A stretch of 64,000 bases of DNA from Rhodoferax sp. (GTDB lineage: Bacteria; Pseudomonadota; Gammaproteobacteria; Burkholderiales; Burkholderiaceae_C). Location of the stretch: NCBI GenBank assembly GCA_024235935.1, contig JACKLL010000015.1, forward strand, positions 10,912-74,911, written 5' to 3'. Below the pieces are notes generated by a model. That model had not been told where the DNA came from, did no database searches, and saw only the letters and a program-made list of their open reading frames with translations. Of this stretch, positions 1 through 10,452 are shown piece after piece (position 1 is the stretch's first letter; the number at the start of each line of letters is the position of its first letter). Both the position numbers and the translations under genes were made by a program.

Positions 1-843
1 CAGCATCGCCAGGCAGTTGGCAACCACCTTGCGCAGTTCGCGGCGGTCGCAGACCATGTCGACGGCGCCTTTTTCCTGCAGGAATTCCGAGCGCTGGAAG
101 CCCTCGGGCAGCGTGACACGCAGCGTCGACTCGATGACACGCGGCCCGGCAAAGCCGATCAAGGCCTTGGGTTCGGCAATCACGATATCGCCCATGAAGG
201 CGAAACTGGCGCTCACGCCGCCGGTGGTCGGGTCGGTCAGGACGCTGATGAACGGCAGGCCTTTCTTGGCCAGGCGGGTCAGCGCCGCATTGGTCTTGGC
301 CATCTGCATCAGGCTCAGCAGGCCTTCCTGCATGCGTGCACCCCCGGTGGCGGTGAAGCACATGAAGGCGGTCTTCTGTTCGATCGCAGTCTCGACGCCG
401 CGCACGAAGCGCTCCCCGACGACCGAACCCATGCTGCCGGCCATGAAGTCGAACTCGAAGCAGGCCACCACCACGTTGATGTTGTGCACGGTGCCGCCCA
501 TGACGACCAGCGCATCGGTCTCGCCGGTGTTGTCCATGGCCTCCTTGAGGCGTTCCGGGTATTTGCGGCTGTCCTTGAACTTCAGCGGATCGACCGGGAT
601 CACCTCCTGGCCGATCTCGAAGCGTCCCTCGTTGTCGAGGAACATGTTCAGCCGGGCGCGTGCGCCGATCCGGTGGTGGCGTCCGCAGTTCGGGCACACG
701 TTCTGGTTCTGCTCCAGATCGGTCTTGTAGAGCACCGTCTCGCAGCTCGGGCATTTGATCCACAGGCCTTCCGGCACGCTGCGCCGGTCGGCTGGATCCG
801 TATGCTGGATCTTGGGGGGTAGCAGTTTTTCCAACCAGCTCAT
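1..843 (-). CDS. accD: Acetyl-CoA carboxylase carboxyltransferase subunit beta (3'-truncated by window)
   Basis: Beta subunit of the carboxyltransferase half of acetyl-CoA carboxylase, which transfers CO2 from carboxybiotin to acetyl-CoA in the first step of fatty acid synthesis. The N-terminus MSWLEKLLPPKI is typical, and a four-cysteine zinc ribbon (CPSC and CPNC, about residues 31-53) is followed by the crotonase-like fold with TATGGARMQEG and TTGGVSASFAF. The 281 visible codons lack only about ten C-terminal residues compared with the usual ~290; the stop lies before base 1. It follows trpA by 32 bp on the same strand, the common Burkholderiales order (folC usually comes next). Confidence 0.97.
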   Translation of the reverse strand, partial: MSWLEKLLPPKIQHTDPADRRSVPEGLWIKCPSCETVLYKTDLEQNQNVCPNCGRHHRIGARARLNMFLDNEGRFEIGQEVIPVDPLKFKDSRKYPERLKEAMDNTGETDALVVMGGTVHNINVVVACFEFDFMAGSMGSVVGERFVRGVETAIEQKTAFMCFTATGGARMQEGLLSLMQMAKTNAALTRLAKKGLPFISVLTDPTTGGVSASFAFMGDIVIAEPKALIGFAGPRVIESTLRVTLPEGFQRSEFLQEKGAVDMVCDRRELRKVVANCLAML

Positions 844-875
844 GGTCTCGCTCCTGTGTCCTGGCAAAAGGGGGA

Positions 876-1718
876 TTATGCCGCCCGGGACTGGGCGTCG
901 AGCGCGTCGCGGATGCCCTGCAGAAACGCGCGTGCTGCCGGGGTGACAGCGTCGCGCGGCAGATCGCCGATCAGCTGGATGATCCGGCTGCCGATCACGA
1001 CGGCGTCGGCACTGCGGGCCACGGCGCAGGCCGTGGCGGCATCGCGGATGCCGAAGCCGACGCCCAGCGGCAGTTTCACGTGCTGCCGGATCCGTGGCAG
1101 CATGGCCTCGACCGCGGCCGTATCCAGGTTGCCGGCACCCGTCACGCCCTTGAGCGAGACGTAGTAGACATACCCGCTGGCCACCGCCGCGACCTGCGCC
1201 ATGCGGCGTTCCGTGCTGGTGGGGGCCAGCAGGAAGATCAGATCCATATTGTTGCGGCGCAGCTCATCGGCGAATGCCACGCATTCCTCCGGCGGGTAAT
1301 CGACGATCAACAGGCCATCGACGCCTGCGCTGGCGGCATCGCGCACGAAGGCGCTGCCGCCATCCGAGCCGGCCCCGCCATGGCGCTGGTCATAGCGCTC
1401 GACCGGATTGGCGTATCCCATCAGAACCACGGGCGTGCGCGTGTCCTTCTGGCGGAATACACGCACCATCTGGATCACCTGCACCAGGCCTATGCCTGCG
1501 GCCAGTGCCTTGTCGCCGGCCTTCTGGATCACGGCGCCATCGGCGCTCGGATCGGAGAAGGGTACGCCGAGCTCGATCACGTCGGCACCTGCGGCCACCA
1601 TGCCGTGCATCAGTTCGGGTGTGATGTCCGGGTAGGGGAAGCCGGCCGTGACGTACGGAATGAGGGCTTTGCGACGTTCGCGCTGCAACCGGGCAAATAC
1701 TTCGGTGATGCGGCTCAT
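876..1718 (-). CDS. trpA: Tryptophan synthase alpha chain
   Basis: Cleaves indole-3-glycerol phosphate to indole and glyceraldehyde-3-phosphate and passes indole to TrpB. The 280-aa product has the TIM-barrel landmarks: MSRITEVF start, ELGVPFSDPSADG with the catalytic Glu/Asp region, and GVGFGIRD phosphate-binding loop near the C-terminus. I chose the ATG at 1718 because GGAGGG lies just upstream; the frame is open further upstream but without family similarity. Between NPVE and AFVRDA there is an insertion of about ten Gly-rich residues compared with relatives as I recall them. It lies 52 bp after trpB in the trpF-trpB-trpA order. Confidence 0.97.
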   Translation of the reverse strand: MSRITEVFARLQRERRKALIPYVTAGFPYPDITPELMHGMVAAGADVIELGVPFSDPSADGAVIQKAGDKALAAGIGLVQVIQMVRVFRQKDTRTPVVLMGYANPVERYDQRHGGAGSDGGSAFVRDAASAGVDGLLIVDYPPEECVAFADELRRNNMDLIFLLAPTSTERRMAQVAAVASGYVYYVSLKGVTGAGNLDTAAVEAMLPRIRQHVKLPLGVGFGIRDAATACAVARSADAVVIGSRIIQLIGDLPRDAVTPAARAFLQGIRDALDAQSRAA

Positions 1719-1770
1719 GGCAGGACCCTCCGTGCAACAGGTCGTGCGCTGCGTGTTATGTCGGTGGCTC

Positions 1771-3066
1771 TCATGCGCGTGCTCCCGAGGTCGGAAGTGC
1801 GACACCCACGCCCCCCTTGACGGACTGCCCCTTGCAACTGGGCCGGCAATAAAAATCCGCGTTGCTCAGATCGGCAACCGTGCCGATGTCCTTGTCGCCA
1901 CGACCGGACAGGTTGACCAGAATGGACTGGTCCGGCCGCATGGTCTTGGCCAGCTTCATCGCGTACGCAACAGCATGGCTGGACTCCAGCGCCGGGATGA
2001 TGCCTTCGGTACGGCACAGGTAGTGAAAGGCCTGCAAGGCTTCGGTGTCGGTGATGCCGACATATTCGGCCCGTCCGATGTCCTTGAGCCATGCATGTTC
2101 CGGCCCGACGCCGGGGTAGTCCAGGCCGGCGCTGATGCTGTGCGTCTCGGTCACCTGGCCATCGTCGTTCTGCAGGATGTAGGTGCGGTTGCCGTGCAGC
2201 ACACCCGGGCTGCCACGCTGCAGCGATGCCGAGTGCTTGCCGCTGTCCAGGCCTTCGCCGGCCGCCTCGACACCGATCAGGCGCGTGTTCTCGTGCGGGA
2301 TGTAGGGATGGAAGATGCCCATGGCATTGCTGCCGCCGCCGACGCAGGCCACCACCGCATCCGGCTGCGTGCTGTGGCAGGACTGCTCGGCGAGCATCTC
2401 GGGCATCTGCTTGAGGCACTCCTCGCCGATCACGCTCTGGAAGTCGCGCACCATCATCGGGTAGGGGTGGGGGCCGGCCACGGTGCCGATGATGTAGAAG
2501 GTGTTGTCGACATTGGCCACCCAGTCGCGCATGGCCTCGTTGAGCGCGTCCTTGAGCGTCCGGCTGCCACTCTCGACCGGCACCACCTTGGCGCCGAGCA
2601 GGTGCATGCGGTAGACGTTGGGGCTCTGGCGCTTGACGTCCTCGCTGCCCATGTAAACCACGCACTCCAGGCCATAACGGGCGCAGATGGTGGCCGTGGC
2701 AACGCCATGTTGTCCGGCGCCGGTTTCGGCGATGATGCGCGGCTTGCCCATGCGACGGGCCAGCATGGCCTGACCGATGGTGTTGTTGACCTTGTGCGCG
2801 CCGGTATGGTTGAGGTCCTCGCGCTTGAGGTAGATCTGGGCGCCGCCTTGTTCGCGGCTCATGCGCGCGGCATGGTAGATCGGGGAGGGGCGGCCGACGA
2901 AATGCGCCAGTTCGTACTTGAATTCGGCGATGAATTCCGGATCGTGCTGGTAGCGGGCGTAGGCCTGCTGCAATTCCTCGATCGCGAGCGTCAAAGTCTC
3001 GCTGATGAAACTTCCGCCGTATTTGCCGAAATGGCCGGTCGGATCAGGTTGCTGGTAGGGGTACAT
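1771..3066 (-). CDS. trpB: Tryptophan synthase beta chain
   Basis: PLP enzyme that condenses indole with serine to make tryptophan, working as an alpha2beta2 complex with TrpA. The 431-aa product has the PLP lysine in HTGAHKVNN, the glycine-rich phosphate loop GGGSNAMG, the monovalent-cation region and the terminal SGRGDKD motif. The C-terminus runs about 30 residues past SGRGDKD, and the last eight or so look like a lineage-specific tail. The start ATG at 3066 overlaps the end of trpF by 23 bp, which suggests translational coupling. Confidence 0.98.
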   Translation of the reverse strand: MYPYQQPDPTGHFGKYGGSFISETLTLAIEELQQAYARYQHDPEFIAEFKYELAHFVGRPSPIYHAARMSREQGGAQIYLKREDLNHTGAHKVNNTIGQAMLARRMGKPRIIAETGAGQHGVATATICARYGLECVVYMGSEDVKRQSPNVYRMHLLGAKVVPVESGSRTLKDALNEAMRDWVANVDNTFYIIGTVAGPHPYPMMVRDFQSVIGEECLKQMPEMLAEQSCHSTQPDAVVACVGGGSNAMGIFHPYIPHENTRLIGVEAAGEGLDSGKHSASLQRGSPGVLHGNRTYILQNDDGQVTETHSISAGLDYPGVGPEHAWLKDIGRAEYVGITDTEALQAFHYLCRTEGIIPALESSHAVAYAMKLAKTMRPDQSILVNLSGRGDKDIGTVADLSNADFYCRPSCKGQSVKGGVGVALPTSGARA

Positions 3067-3766
3067 GGGTGGACCTTGCAAGTTGTGCGTCGGCTGCACG
3101 CACGGCAGCGACGAACTGATGGATCTTGCCGGCGTCCTTGATGCCCTTGGACACCTCGACGCCGGAACTGACATCGACAGCCAGCGTCTTACAACGCGGC
3201 TGCACCTGCAAGATGCCATCGGTCACGTTTGCAGGCGTAAGTCCACCACTTAAGACGAGGTGACAGTTGACGCTTGGAGGTAGAAGTGACCAATTGAATG
3301 TCTTGCCGCCTCCGCCATACCCCTCGACATGGGCGTCGAGCAGAATTGCGTGCGCACTTTGATAGGAAGATGCGTATTTTACGAGATCAAAGGAGGCGGC
3401 TTCCGCCCCCAGGGGAATGCGCGCGGCGCGCAGGTAGGCCCTGGCCCCGCGGCCACACGCCGCCAGGCAATCATCCTCGGTCTCGTCCCCATGAAATTGC
3501 GCAATCGCCCAGGTCAGCCGTTCGAAATCCTGCTGCACCACCTCCGGTGCTTCGTTCACGTACAGCAGGACCGGCGTGACAAATGGCGGCAGGCGCCGCG
3601 CCAGTTCCACGGCGCGATCGATGGACACCACCCGGGCACTGCGAGGGTAGCGTACGAATCCGATCGCATCCACCCCGGCGGCGACCGCTGCGTCGACATC
3701 CTGTTCACGGGTCAGTCCACAGATCTTGATGCGGGTTCGGTGCAATCCGGCGAGGGGGTCAGTCAT
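3044..3766 (-). CDS. trpF: Phosphoribosylanthranilate isomerase
   Basis: Catalyses the Amadori rearrangement of N-(5-phosphoribosyl)anthranilate to CdRP in tryptophan synthesis. The 240-aa product carries the diagnostic RIKICGLTRE at residues 11-20 (catalytic Cys), QFHGDE, LLDAHVEGYGG with the catalytic Asp, LSGGLTPANV and DVSSGVEVSKGIKD. The ATG at 3764-3766 overlaps the truA stop in an ATGA junction, and its 3' end overlaps trpB. The tail after KIHQFVAAV is about 20 residues longer than usual. Confidence 0.97.
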   Translation of the reverse strand: MTDPLAGLHRTRIKICGLTREQDVDAAVAAGVDAIGFVRYPRSARVVSIDRAVELARRLPPFVTPVLLYVNEAPEVVQQDFERLTWAIAQFHGDETEDDCLAACGRGARAYLRAARIPLGAEAASFDLVKYASSYQSAHAILLDAHVEGYGGGGKTFNWSLLPPSVNCHLVLSGGLTPANVTDGILQVQPRCKTLAVDVSSGVEVSKGIKDAGKIHQFVAAVRAADAQLARSTHVPLPAT

Positions 3767-4545
3767 GGCAGTCCATCATACGCGGCGGTCCGCTCGGGCA
3801 ATCCCCAATGGGCGTCGTAGCGTGGCCCCAGAAAGTACAGGCCGTCAGGCGAAAACGTGGGTGCCGCGATCTTGCGCTGGCGCGCCTGCAGCACTTCGTC
3901 GATCCATTCGACAGGCTTCTTGCCACTGCCGATGGCGATCAGGCAACCCATGATGTTGCGGATCATGTGGTGCAGAAAGGCATTGGCCTCGAACTCAAAG
4001 CGCAGATAGGCACCGCGGCGGGAGATCGCGATCTCCCGCATCTGCTTGACCGGCGACAAGGCCTGGCACTGCGAGGCCCGGAACGAGGAGAAGTCATGTT
4101 CGCCGATCAGGCGCTGTGCGGCCGAGCGCATGCGGTCGGCGTCCAGTGGCAGCATCACCCAACCGACGCGGCCGGTATCCATGCTGGGGCGGACCGGCGA
4201 CTCATACAGCAGGTAGGCATAGCGCCGGGTCAGCGCGCTGGCCCGGCAATGAAACGCGGCCGGCACCTCGCGCGCCCATTCGACGCCGATATCCCGGGGC
4301 AGCAGGGCATTGGTGCCGCGCACCCAGGAGACCTCGCGTCGGATGCTGTCGGTATCGAAGTGCACGACCTGCATCAGCGCGTGCACGCCGGCGTCGGTGC
4401 GTCCGGCGCACAAGGTGGATATCGGGCGTGCCGCCAGCCGGGTCAATGCCTTTTCGAGCTGGTCCTGCACTGTCTGACCCGAAAGCTGGCTTTGCCAGCC
4501 CTGGTAGGCACCGCCGTGATAGCTGATGCCGAGCGCAATTCTCAC
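3763..4545 (-). CDS. truA: tRNA pseudouridine(38-40) synthase
   Basis: Converts uridines 38, 39 and 40 of the tRNA anticodon stem-loop to pseudouridine. The 260-aa length is typical. MRIALGISYHGGAYQGWQ is the standard N-terminus, the catalytic aspartate lies in CAGRTDAGVHA, and FLHHMIRNIMG is the conserved C-terminal motif. It lies 44 bp after fimV and overlaps trpF by 4 bp, so it is probably co-transcribed with the trp genes. Confidence 0.98.
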   Translation of the reverse strand: MRIALGISYHGGAYQGWQSQLSGQTVQDQLEKALTRLAARPISTLCAGRTDAGVHALMQVVHFDTDSIRREVSWVRGTNALLPRDIGVEWAREVPAAFHCRASALTRRYAYLLYESPVRPSMDTGRVGWVMLPLDADRMRSAAQRLIGEHDFSSFRASQCQALSPVKQMREIAISRRGAYLRFEFEANAFLHHMIRNIMGCLIAIGSGKKPVEWIDEVLQARQRKIAAPTFSPDGLYFLGPRYDAHWGLPERTAAYDGLP

Positions 4546-4589
4546 GCCAGGGTGTCAGGCAATCCGGAGCTGGCGCGCGCGGCGCGCAC

Positions 4590-7283
4590 TCAGCCCAGGC
4601 TGGCCAGGGCGCGTTGGGCCTTGGCCTTGAGGTCGCCGCTCGCCTCGGCGATCACTTCTTCGATCAGGGCTCTTGCCCCGTCATCGTCGCCAATCGACAC
4701 GAATTCCTCTGCCAGTGCCAGCTTGGTGGCCAGGGGATCTTCCGGCTCCGCACTTGACTGTTCGGTCGGCGTGTCGGTGCTATCCAGATCCAGCGACAGC
4801 GTGCCGAGGTCGAATTCCAGCATGCCGTGTTCCGATTCGGCAGGCGCATTGAATGGCATCTGCGAAGCGGTCAGCTTGTTGGGTGCGGTGGCATCGAAGT
4901 TCACGCCAGCCGCGCGGTCGCCACTCGCGGCGGGGACCTCGGTGGACTCTTCATCGGTCAGGGTCAAAGGCGCGGGACTTGTCGAGCCAAAGCTCACGGC
5001 TGCCTGCTCGCGGAACTCGTCGCTGCCGACGGAGCCCAGGGCCACGGTATCGTCCGAATCGTCCAGGTCGGGAAGGGCGATCTCGACCGGCAACTCGGCA
5101 GCCGCTTGCCCCGGTTTGACGGTCATGGACTCGGTGGTTTCGCCGAAATCGATGTCCAGATCCGCCGGCTGTGAATCCAGCGGCGGCATGGATACAGTGG
5201 GTTCCAACTGGCTCGGGCGAGCCTCTTCGATCACGCTGGCGGGCTCGTCGTCCAGTGAGAAATCCAGATCGAGGTCCAGGTCGACCGAAGCAGACGGCTG
5301 CGCGTCGACCGGTTCGGCCGAACGGTCGATCTTCTGGGTCGCCATGCTGGTCGCTGCCATGAGCCCGATGGGACTGGTTGCCAGCGGGTTGCCTTCGGCC
5401 GCCGGGGTGCTGCCGGGGCGGTACAGCGGATTCGCCGGATCGATGCCCTGACCTTGCTCACAGATGCGGGCCCATTCGGCACTGTCGGCCCCGGCCAGGC
5501 GGAATGCCTCCTTGGCCATGCTCTCGAACGCCTGTGTGTCACGCCGCTTGGCGTAGATGTCCAGCAATTTCTGGTGCACGGCGATGCGGCCCGGATGGGT
5601 CCGCAGTGCTTCCTTCAGGATTTCCTCGGCCTGAATGTCGCGCCCGTAGGCGAGGTAGACATCGGCTTCCGCAACCGGATCCACATCGTCAGCAGCATCC
5701 AGCTGGCTGGGTGAGTAGACCATCGACGAGCCGGTCGCTGCGGCTTCGGCGGTGTCTACGCGCTGTCCGCCGCTGGCGCCAAAGAACGAGTCCGGTTGCA
5801 GCCGGCTTTCGAGGAATGCGCTGTCGACCTCGGCTGCCTCGCGACGCTGACGCGCCTTGTAAATGCCCAGACCTGCCAGCAAAGCGATCAAAAGGCCACC
5901 GCCAAGCAGGGTCAGGGGATTTGCCAGCAACTGGTCCAGCAAGCCTGGCTCCGGGACCGCCGGTGGCGGCGGCGGTGGTGGCGCAGGCGTGGCCACGGGT
6001 GCTGGCTGGGGCGCTGCGGCAGGCTCCGGGGCCTGGGAAGCGGCCGCGACCGGCGCCGCTGCAGGGGTTTCAACCGCCGCCGATACGGCCGCCATCGGCG
6101 CAGCCGCCGTGATGGCCACCGGCGCGCTCGTGGCAGCCGCTGGCGCGGTGGCCTGGGAGGGCGCGGTACCGGCAGCCGCCGATGCTGCACTGATACTGCT
6201 CAGGTCCTTGACGTTGCGGGCCAGTTCGGCTGCGCGCTTTGCGGCATCCTCTGCCGCCTTGGCCTGGGCAATCTTTTCTTCGGCAGCCTTGGCATCGGCG
6301 CCGCCCTTGGACAGCGTCAGCTTGTCGGGCGCCGGGGCTGCCGTGCGCTTGTCTTCAACCTGGGCTTGAACGGAGCCAGCCGCGGCACGGTCCGCTGTTT
6401 CGACCTTTTGCGTTGGCGCATTGCTGGCCAGCTTGCTGCGGAAGGCGTTGAAGTCCTTGCTCTGGGCGATGACGGTGCGTGAGGCGTCGGCCTCGGTCAC
6501 GGCATTGACCTGCTCATCGGTGGGCATTGTCAGAACGGCGCCGGCCTTGAGCAGATTCAGGTTGCCGTTGATGAATGCATTCTGGTTGGCGCGCAGCAAT
6601 GCGACCAGCATCTGGTCCAGCGAGACTTCGGCCGGCTTGTTGGCGCGTGCAATCTCACTGGCGGTGTCGCCACGCTGCACGGTCACGCGCTTGTTCGCGG
6701 CGGGGCGGGCTGCCGCAGCGGTGCTTGCAGGGGCCCGGGCGGCTGCAGGGGCAGCGGCAGCAGGTGCCGCAGGTGTCGGTGTCGCGGTCACGCGCGCCGG
6801 GGGCGTCACCGGTGTGGTGGCTGCAACCTGCGGTGCCGTCGGCGCCGCAGGTGTGCGGGCCCGCAGCGCTGGCGGATCGAGCAGGATGGTGTAGTCGCGC
6901 ACGATGCGGCCGCTGGCCCAGCTTGCCTGCAGGATCAGGTCGACAAAAGGTTCCGATACGACCCGATCGCTGACCAGGCGGATGTAGGCGCGCCCGTCAG
7001 CGCGTCGTTGCAGGGATATCTGTACGCCGGCCAGGGCCGGGTTGTATTCGAGGCCGGCCGCGCGGAACGCGGCGGGCAGTGCGATGGAGGGTTTGAGGGA
7101 GGCTGCCTCGTCGGCGTTGATCTCGGGAATGTCGATTTCGGCTCTGAGTGGCTCTCCCAATGCCGACTGAACGGTAATGCGTCCGAGTGCCAGGGCAAAG
7201 GCCGATGACGCGGGAAGGCCAAGCAGCGCAATGACCAGGGATGCGACAGCGGTCTTGCGCCAGCCATGTGACTTAGGGATCAA
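4590..7283 (-). CDS. fimV: FimV-family peptidoglycan-binding polar scaffold protein
   Basis: Large inner-membrane protein which in Pseudomonas scaffolds type IV pilus/type II secretion assembly at the pole. In the 897 aa, a signal-like hydrophobic segment (about 11-31) is followed by the FimV N-terminal domain (LGRITVQSALGEPLRAEIDI), an Ala/Pro-rich linker, a LysM-like segment (KRVTVQRGDTASEIARANK, about 200-255), a low-complexity Ala region, a proline run and one transmembrane helix (about 449-472). The cytoplasmic half is acidic with TPR-like helices and ends in the conserved FimV C-terminal domain. Translation probably starts at TTG 7283: GGAGG lies 8 nt upstream and no in-frame ATG is suitable. 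Confidence 0.93.
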   Translation of the reverse strand: MIPKSHGWRKTAVASLVIALLGLPASSAFALALGRITVQSALGEPLRAEIDIPEINADEAASLKPSIALPAAFRAAGLEYNPALAGVQISLQRRADGRAYIRLVSDRVVSEPFVDLILQASWASGRIVRDYTILLDPPALRARTPAAPTAPQVAATTPVTPPARVTATPTPAAPAAAAPAAARAPASTAAAARPAANKRVTVQRGDTASEIARANKPAEVSLDQMLVALLRANQNAFINGNLNLLKAGAVLTMPTDEQVNAVTEADASRTVIAQSKDFNAFRSKLASNAPTQKVETADRAAAGSVQAQVEDKRTAAPAPDKLTLSKGGADAKAAEEKIAQAKAAEDAAKRAAELARNVKDLSSISAASAAAGTAPSQATAPAAATSAPVAITAAAPMAAVSAAVETPAAAPVAAASQAPEPAAAPQPAPVATPAPPPPPPPAVPEPGLLDQLLANPLTLLGGGLLIALLAGLGIYKARQRREAAEVDSAFLESRLQPDSFFGASGGQRVDTAEAAATGSSMVYSPSQLDAADDVDPVAEADVYLAYGRDIQAEEILKEALRTHPGRIAVHQKLLDIYAKRRDTQAFESMAKEAFRLAGADSAEWARICEQGQGIDPANPLYRPGSTPAAEGNPLATSPIGLMAATSMATQKIDRSAEPVDAQPSASVDLDLDLDFSLDDEPASVIEEARPSQLEPTVSMPPLDSQPADLDIDFGETTESMTVKPGQAAAELPVEIALPDLDDSDDTVALGSVGSDEFREQAAVSFGSTSPAPLTLTDEESTEVPAASGDRAAGVNFDATAPNKLTASQMPFNAPAESEHGMLEFDLGTLSLDLDSTDTPTEQSSAEPEDPLATKLALAEEFVSIGDDDGARALIEEVIAEASGDLKAKAQRALASLG

Positions 7284-7366
7284 TTTAGTAGCCTCCGATG
7301 CTCGCGCACATCACCACGACTGCGCAATGTGGGTGCAGATGCCGCGACACTCTAACCTGAAAAAGG

Positions 7367-7395
7367 ACCATAACATCAATGTTTTAGCCTGACAA
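7367..7395 (-). promoter_or_regulatory. Predicted sigma-70 promoter of fimV
   Basis: On the minus strand TTGTCA (7395-7390) is followed, after exactly 17 nt, by TATGGT (7372-7367). Both hexamers are close to consensus, and the position gives a leader of about 75 nt before the fimV TTG start. This is the best promoter match in the asd-fimV gap, so fimV-truA-trpFBA-accD may be transcribed separately from the leu/asd genes. Confidence 0.6.
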
Positions 7396-7488
7396 GGTGA
7401 GAAAGCGCTCAAATCTTTCTGCACCTGCAGGACCCGATGGGTGCCGGTCCGAATGTTGTCAAACGGCAACGCATTGGATGATAGTCGC

Positions 7489-7514
7489 AAGCCGGACGGG
7501 ATTCGGGCCGGCTT
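7489..7514 (-). terminator. Hairpin downstream of asd, possible terminator
   Basis: AAGCCGG (7489-7495) pairs with CCGGCTT (7508-7514), just after the asd stop at 7521. There is no U-tract on the minus strand, so it is either a weak or factor-assisted terminator or just an RNA 3'-end stem. Confidence 0.4.
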
Positions 7515-7520
7515 GGCTGC

Positions 7521-8660
7521 TCAGCGCTCGAGCAGGATGCGCAGCATGCGGCGCAGAGGTTCCGCCGCGCCCCACAGCAATTGGTCGCCAATGGTGAATG
7601 CGCCGACATATTCCGGGCCCATCGCCAGCTTGCGAATCCGACCGACCGGAATGTCCAGCGTGCCGGTGACAGCTACCGGCGTCAGCTGGGCCATGGTCGC
7701 TTCCCGGTTGTTGGGAACCACCTTGGCCCAGGCATTGTCGGCGGCGATCATGGCCTCGATGTCGGCGACCGGAACGTCCTTCTTCAGCTTGAACGTCAGT
7801 GCCTGGCTATGGCAGCGCATGGCGCCGACCCGCACGCAGAAGCCATCGACCGGAATCGGCGCGGCGCTGAAACCCGGACCACGGCCCAGGATCTTGTTGC
7901 TTTCTGCGCCACCTTTCCACTCTTCGCGGCTGACGCCGTCGCCCAGATCCTTGTCGATCCAGGGGATCAGGCTGCCGCCCAGCGGGACACCGAAATTGGC
8001 GGTCTCGGCCGCGCCCATGGATTGCTGGCGGGCCAGGATCTTGCGGTCGATCTCCAGGATCGCCGAGCGGGGATCGTCCAGCAGGTCGCGCACTTCGGCG
8101 TTCAGGCTGCCGAACTGCGTCAGCAGTTCACGCATGTGCTGCGCACCGCCACCCGAAGCCGCCTGGTAGGTCATGGTGCTCATCCACTCCACCAGATCGG
8201 CCTTGAACAGGGCGCCGACCCCCATCAGCATGCAACTGACGGTGCAATTGCCGCCGATCCAGTTGCGACCGCCCTTGGCGAGTGCGTTCTGGATCACGGG
8301 CAGGTTGACCGGGTCCAGGATGATGATGGCATCTTCCTGCATGCGCAGGCTGGACGCGGCGTCGATCCAGTGGCCCTTCCAGCCGGCGCTGCGCAGCTTG
8401 CCGTAGACGGCGCTGGTGTAGTCGCCCCCTTGTGCGGTAATGATGATGTCGCAGCGCTGCAGGGCTGCGATGTCCATCGCGTCCTGCAGCCGCTCGCCGG
8501 ATTTGCCGTAGGCCGGGGCTTCGCCGCCGGCGTTGGACGTCGAGAAGAAAACCGGATCGATGAGGTCGAAATCACCTTCGGCCTGCATGCGGTCCATCAG
8601 GACGGAGCCGACCATGCCCCGCCAGCCGACCAGACCTGTCACTTTTCCTGCGCTGCTCAT
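7521..8660 (-). CDS. asd: Aspartate-semialdehyde dehydrogenase
   Basis: NADPH-dependent reduction of aspartyl phosphate to aspartate semialdehyde, the branch point to lysine/diaminopimelate, threonine and methionine. The 379-aa product has the NADP-binding GLVGWRGMVGSVLM, the catalytic cysteine in GGNCTVSCML and the substrate-binding region around GPGFSAAPIPVDGF. I chose ATG 8660 because AAAGGGTGA, a good ribosome-binding site, precedes it; the alternative ATG 18 nt upstream would place that site inside the gene. It follows leuB on the same strand after 210 bp. Confidence 0.97.
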   Translation of the reverse strand: MSSAGKVTGLVGWRGMVGSVLMDRMQAEGDFDLIDPVFFSTSNAGGEAPAYGKSGERLQDAMDIAALQRCDIIITAQGGDYTSAVYGKLRSAGWKGHWIDAASSLRMQEDAIIILDPVNLPVIQNALAKGGRNWIGGNCTVSCMLMGVGALFKADLVEWMSTMTYQAASGGGAQHMRELLTQFGSLNAEVRDLLDDPRSAILEIDRKILARQQSMGAAETANFGVPLGGSLIPWIDKDLGDGVSREEWKGGAESNKILGRGPGFSAAPIPVDGFCVRVGAMRCHSQALTFKLKKDVPVADIEAMIAADNAWAKVVPNNREATMAQLTPVAVTGTLDIPVGRIRKLAMGPEYVGAFTIGDQLLWGAAEPLRRMLRILLER

Positions 8661-8870
8661 TTCGTCACCCTTTGTCAAACTGAATGTGTGTAGCTATTCA
8701 GCTGTCCGGCTCGTCCAGCCGGGTAGGGCGCGACGAACCGGGCTGCGTCAGCCTTTGATGGTGGTCGTCTTGGTAATGGACGAGCCGACTGGCAAGCCCG
8801 ACGGACGCCGCCGACAGGCGGACTTCGCACGGAGCATTGCCAGGGAAATCATCGCGCGATTGTAGGGGAT

Positions 8871-9944
<1,074 letters not shown>

Positions 9945-10015
9945 GGTGTTCGTATGGTTTCTATCGGTTGACAATCTGGGTGTGACGCGGCAGGGGTGCG
10001 CCATGTCCCTGGCAC

Positions 10016-10438
10016 TCAGCCCGGTGACTCGCGATTCTGTTCCTGCAGCAGTTTGCGGCGCTGCTCGGCCATGGAGTTGAATCCGCTCTCAGCCTTGTAG
10101 AGCTCGGCGCAGAGGTAGCTGTTCTGCATGGGCCTGCCAACTGCGGCCAGGCACAGTTCGCGCAAGGACGCAGCAGCTCGGGGCTGCGCCATCAACAGGC
10201 GCAATTCGGTCGGCATTTGCGCGAGCCGTGCAGCGTCGTCGACCTGCTGGCAGAAAGTCGCGTTGCGCTGCTTGAACGAGGGGTCGGCGCAGTTACGCGT
10301 GATGACGGGCAATTCAGGCAGTCGGCCCAGCAAGGACTGGATGGCGGGGACCGCCAGCAGATCTTCCAGGATTCCCGCCTGCGCGCTCTGGAACGCGCAT
10401 CCGGCGGACAGCAACATGGCGAACAGGATTTTCTGCAT
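10016..10438 (-). CDS. Small secreted protein of unknown function inside the leu cluster
   Basis: 140 aa with a clear Sec signal peptide (MQKILFAMLLSAGCAFQSAQA, cleavage probably after AQA at residue 21). The mature part is helical, has five cysteines (in the segments CADP, FCQQ, LCLA and LCAE, plus one in the leader) and no domain I recognise. It lies 14 bp after leuD and 71 bp before leuB on the same strand, so it should be co-transcribed, although nothing links it to leucine synthesis. Function unknown. Confidence 0.75.
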   Translation of the reverse strand: MQKILFAMLLSAGCAFQSAQAGILEDLLAVPAIQSLLGRLPELPVITRNCADPSFKQRNATFCQQVDDAARLAQMPTELRLLMAQPRAAASLRELCLAAVGRPMQNSYLCAELYKAESGFNSMAEQRRKLLQEQNRESPG

Positions 10439-10452
10439 GGCGTCTCCTCAGG

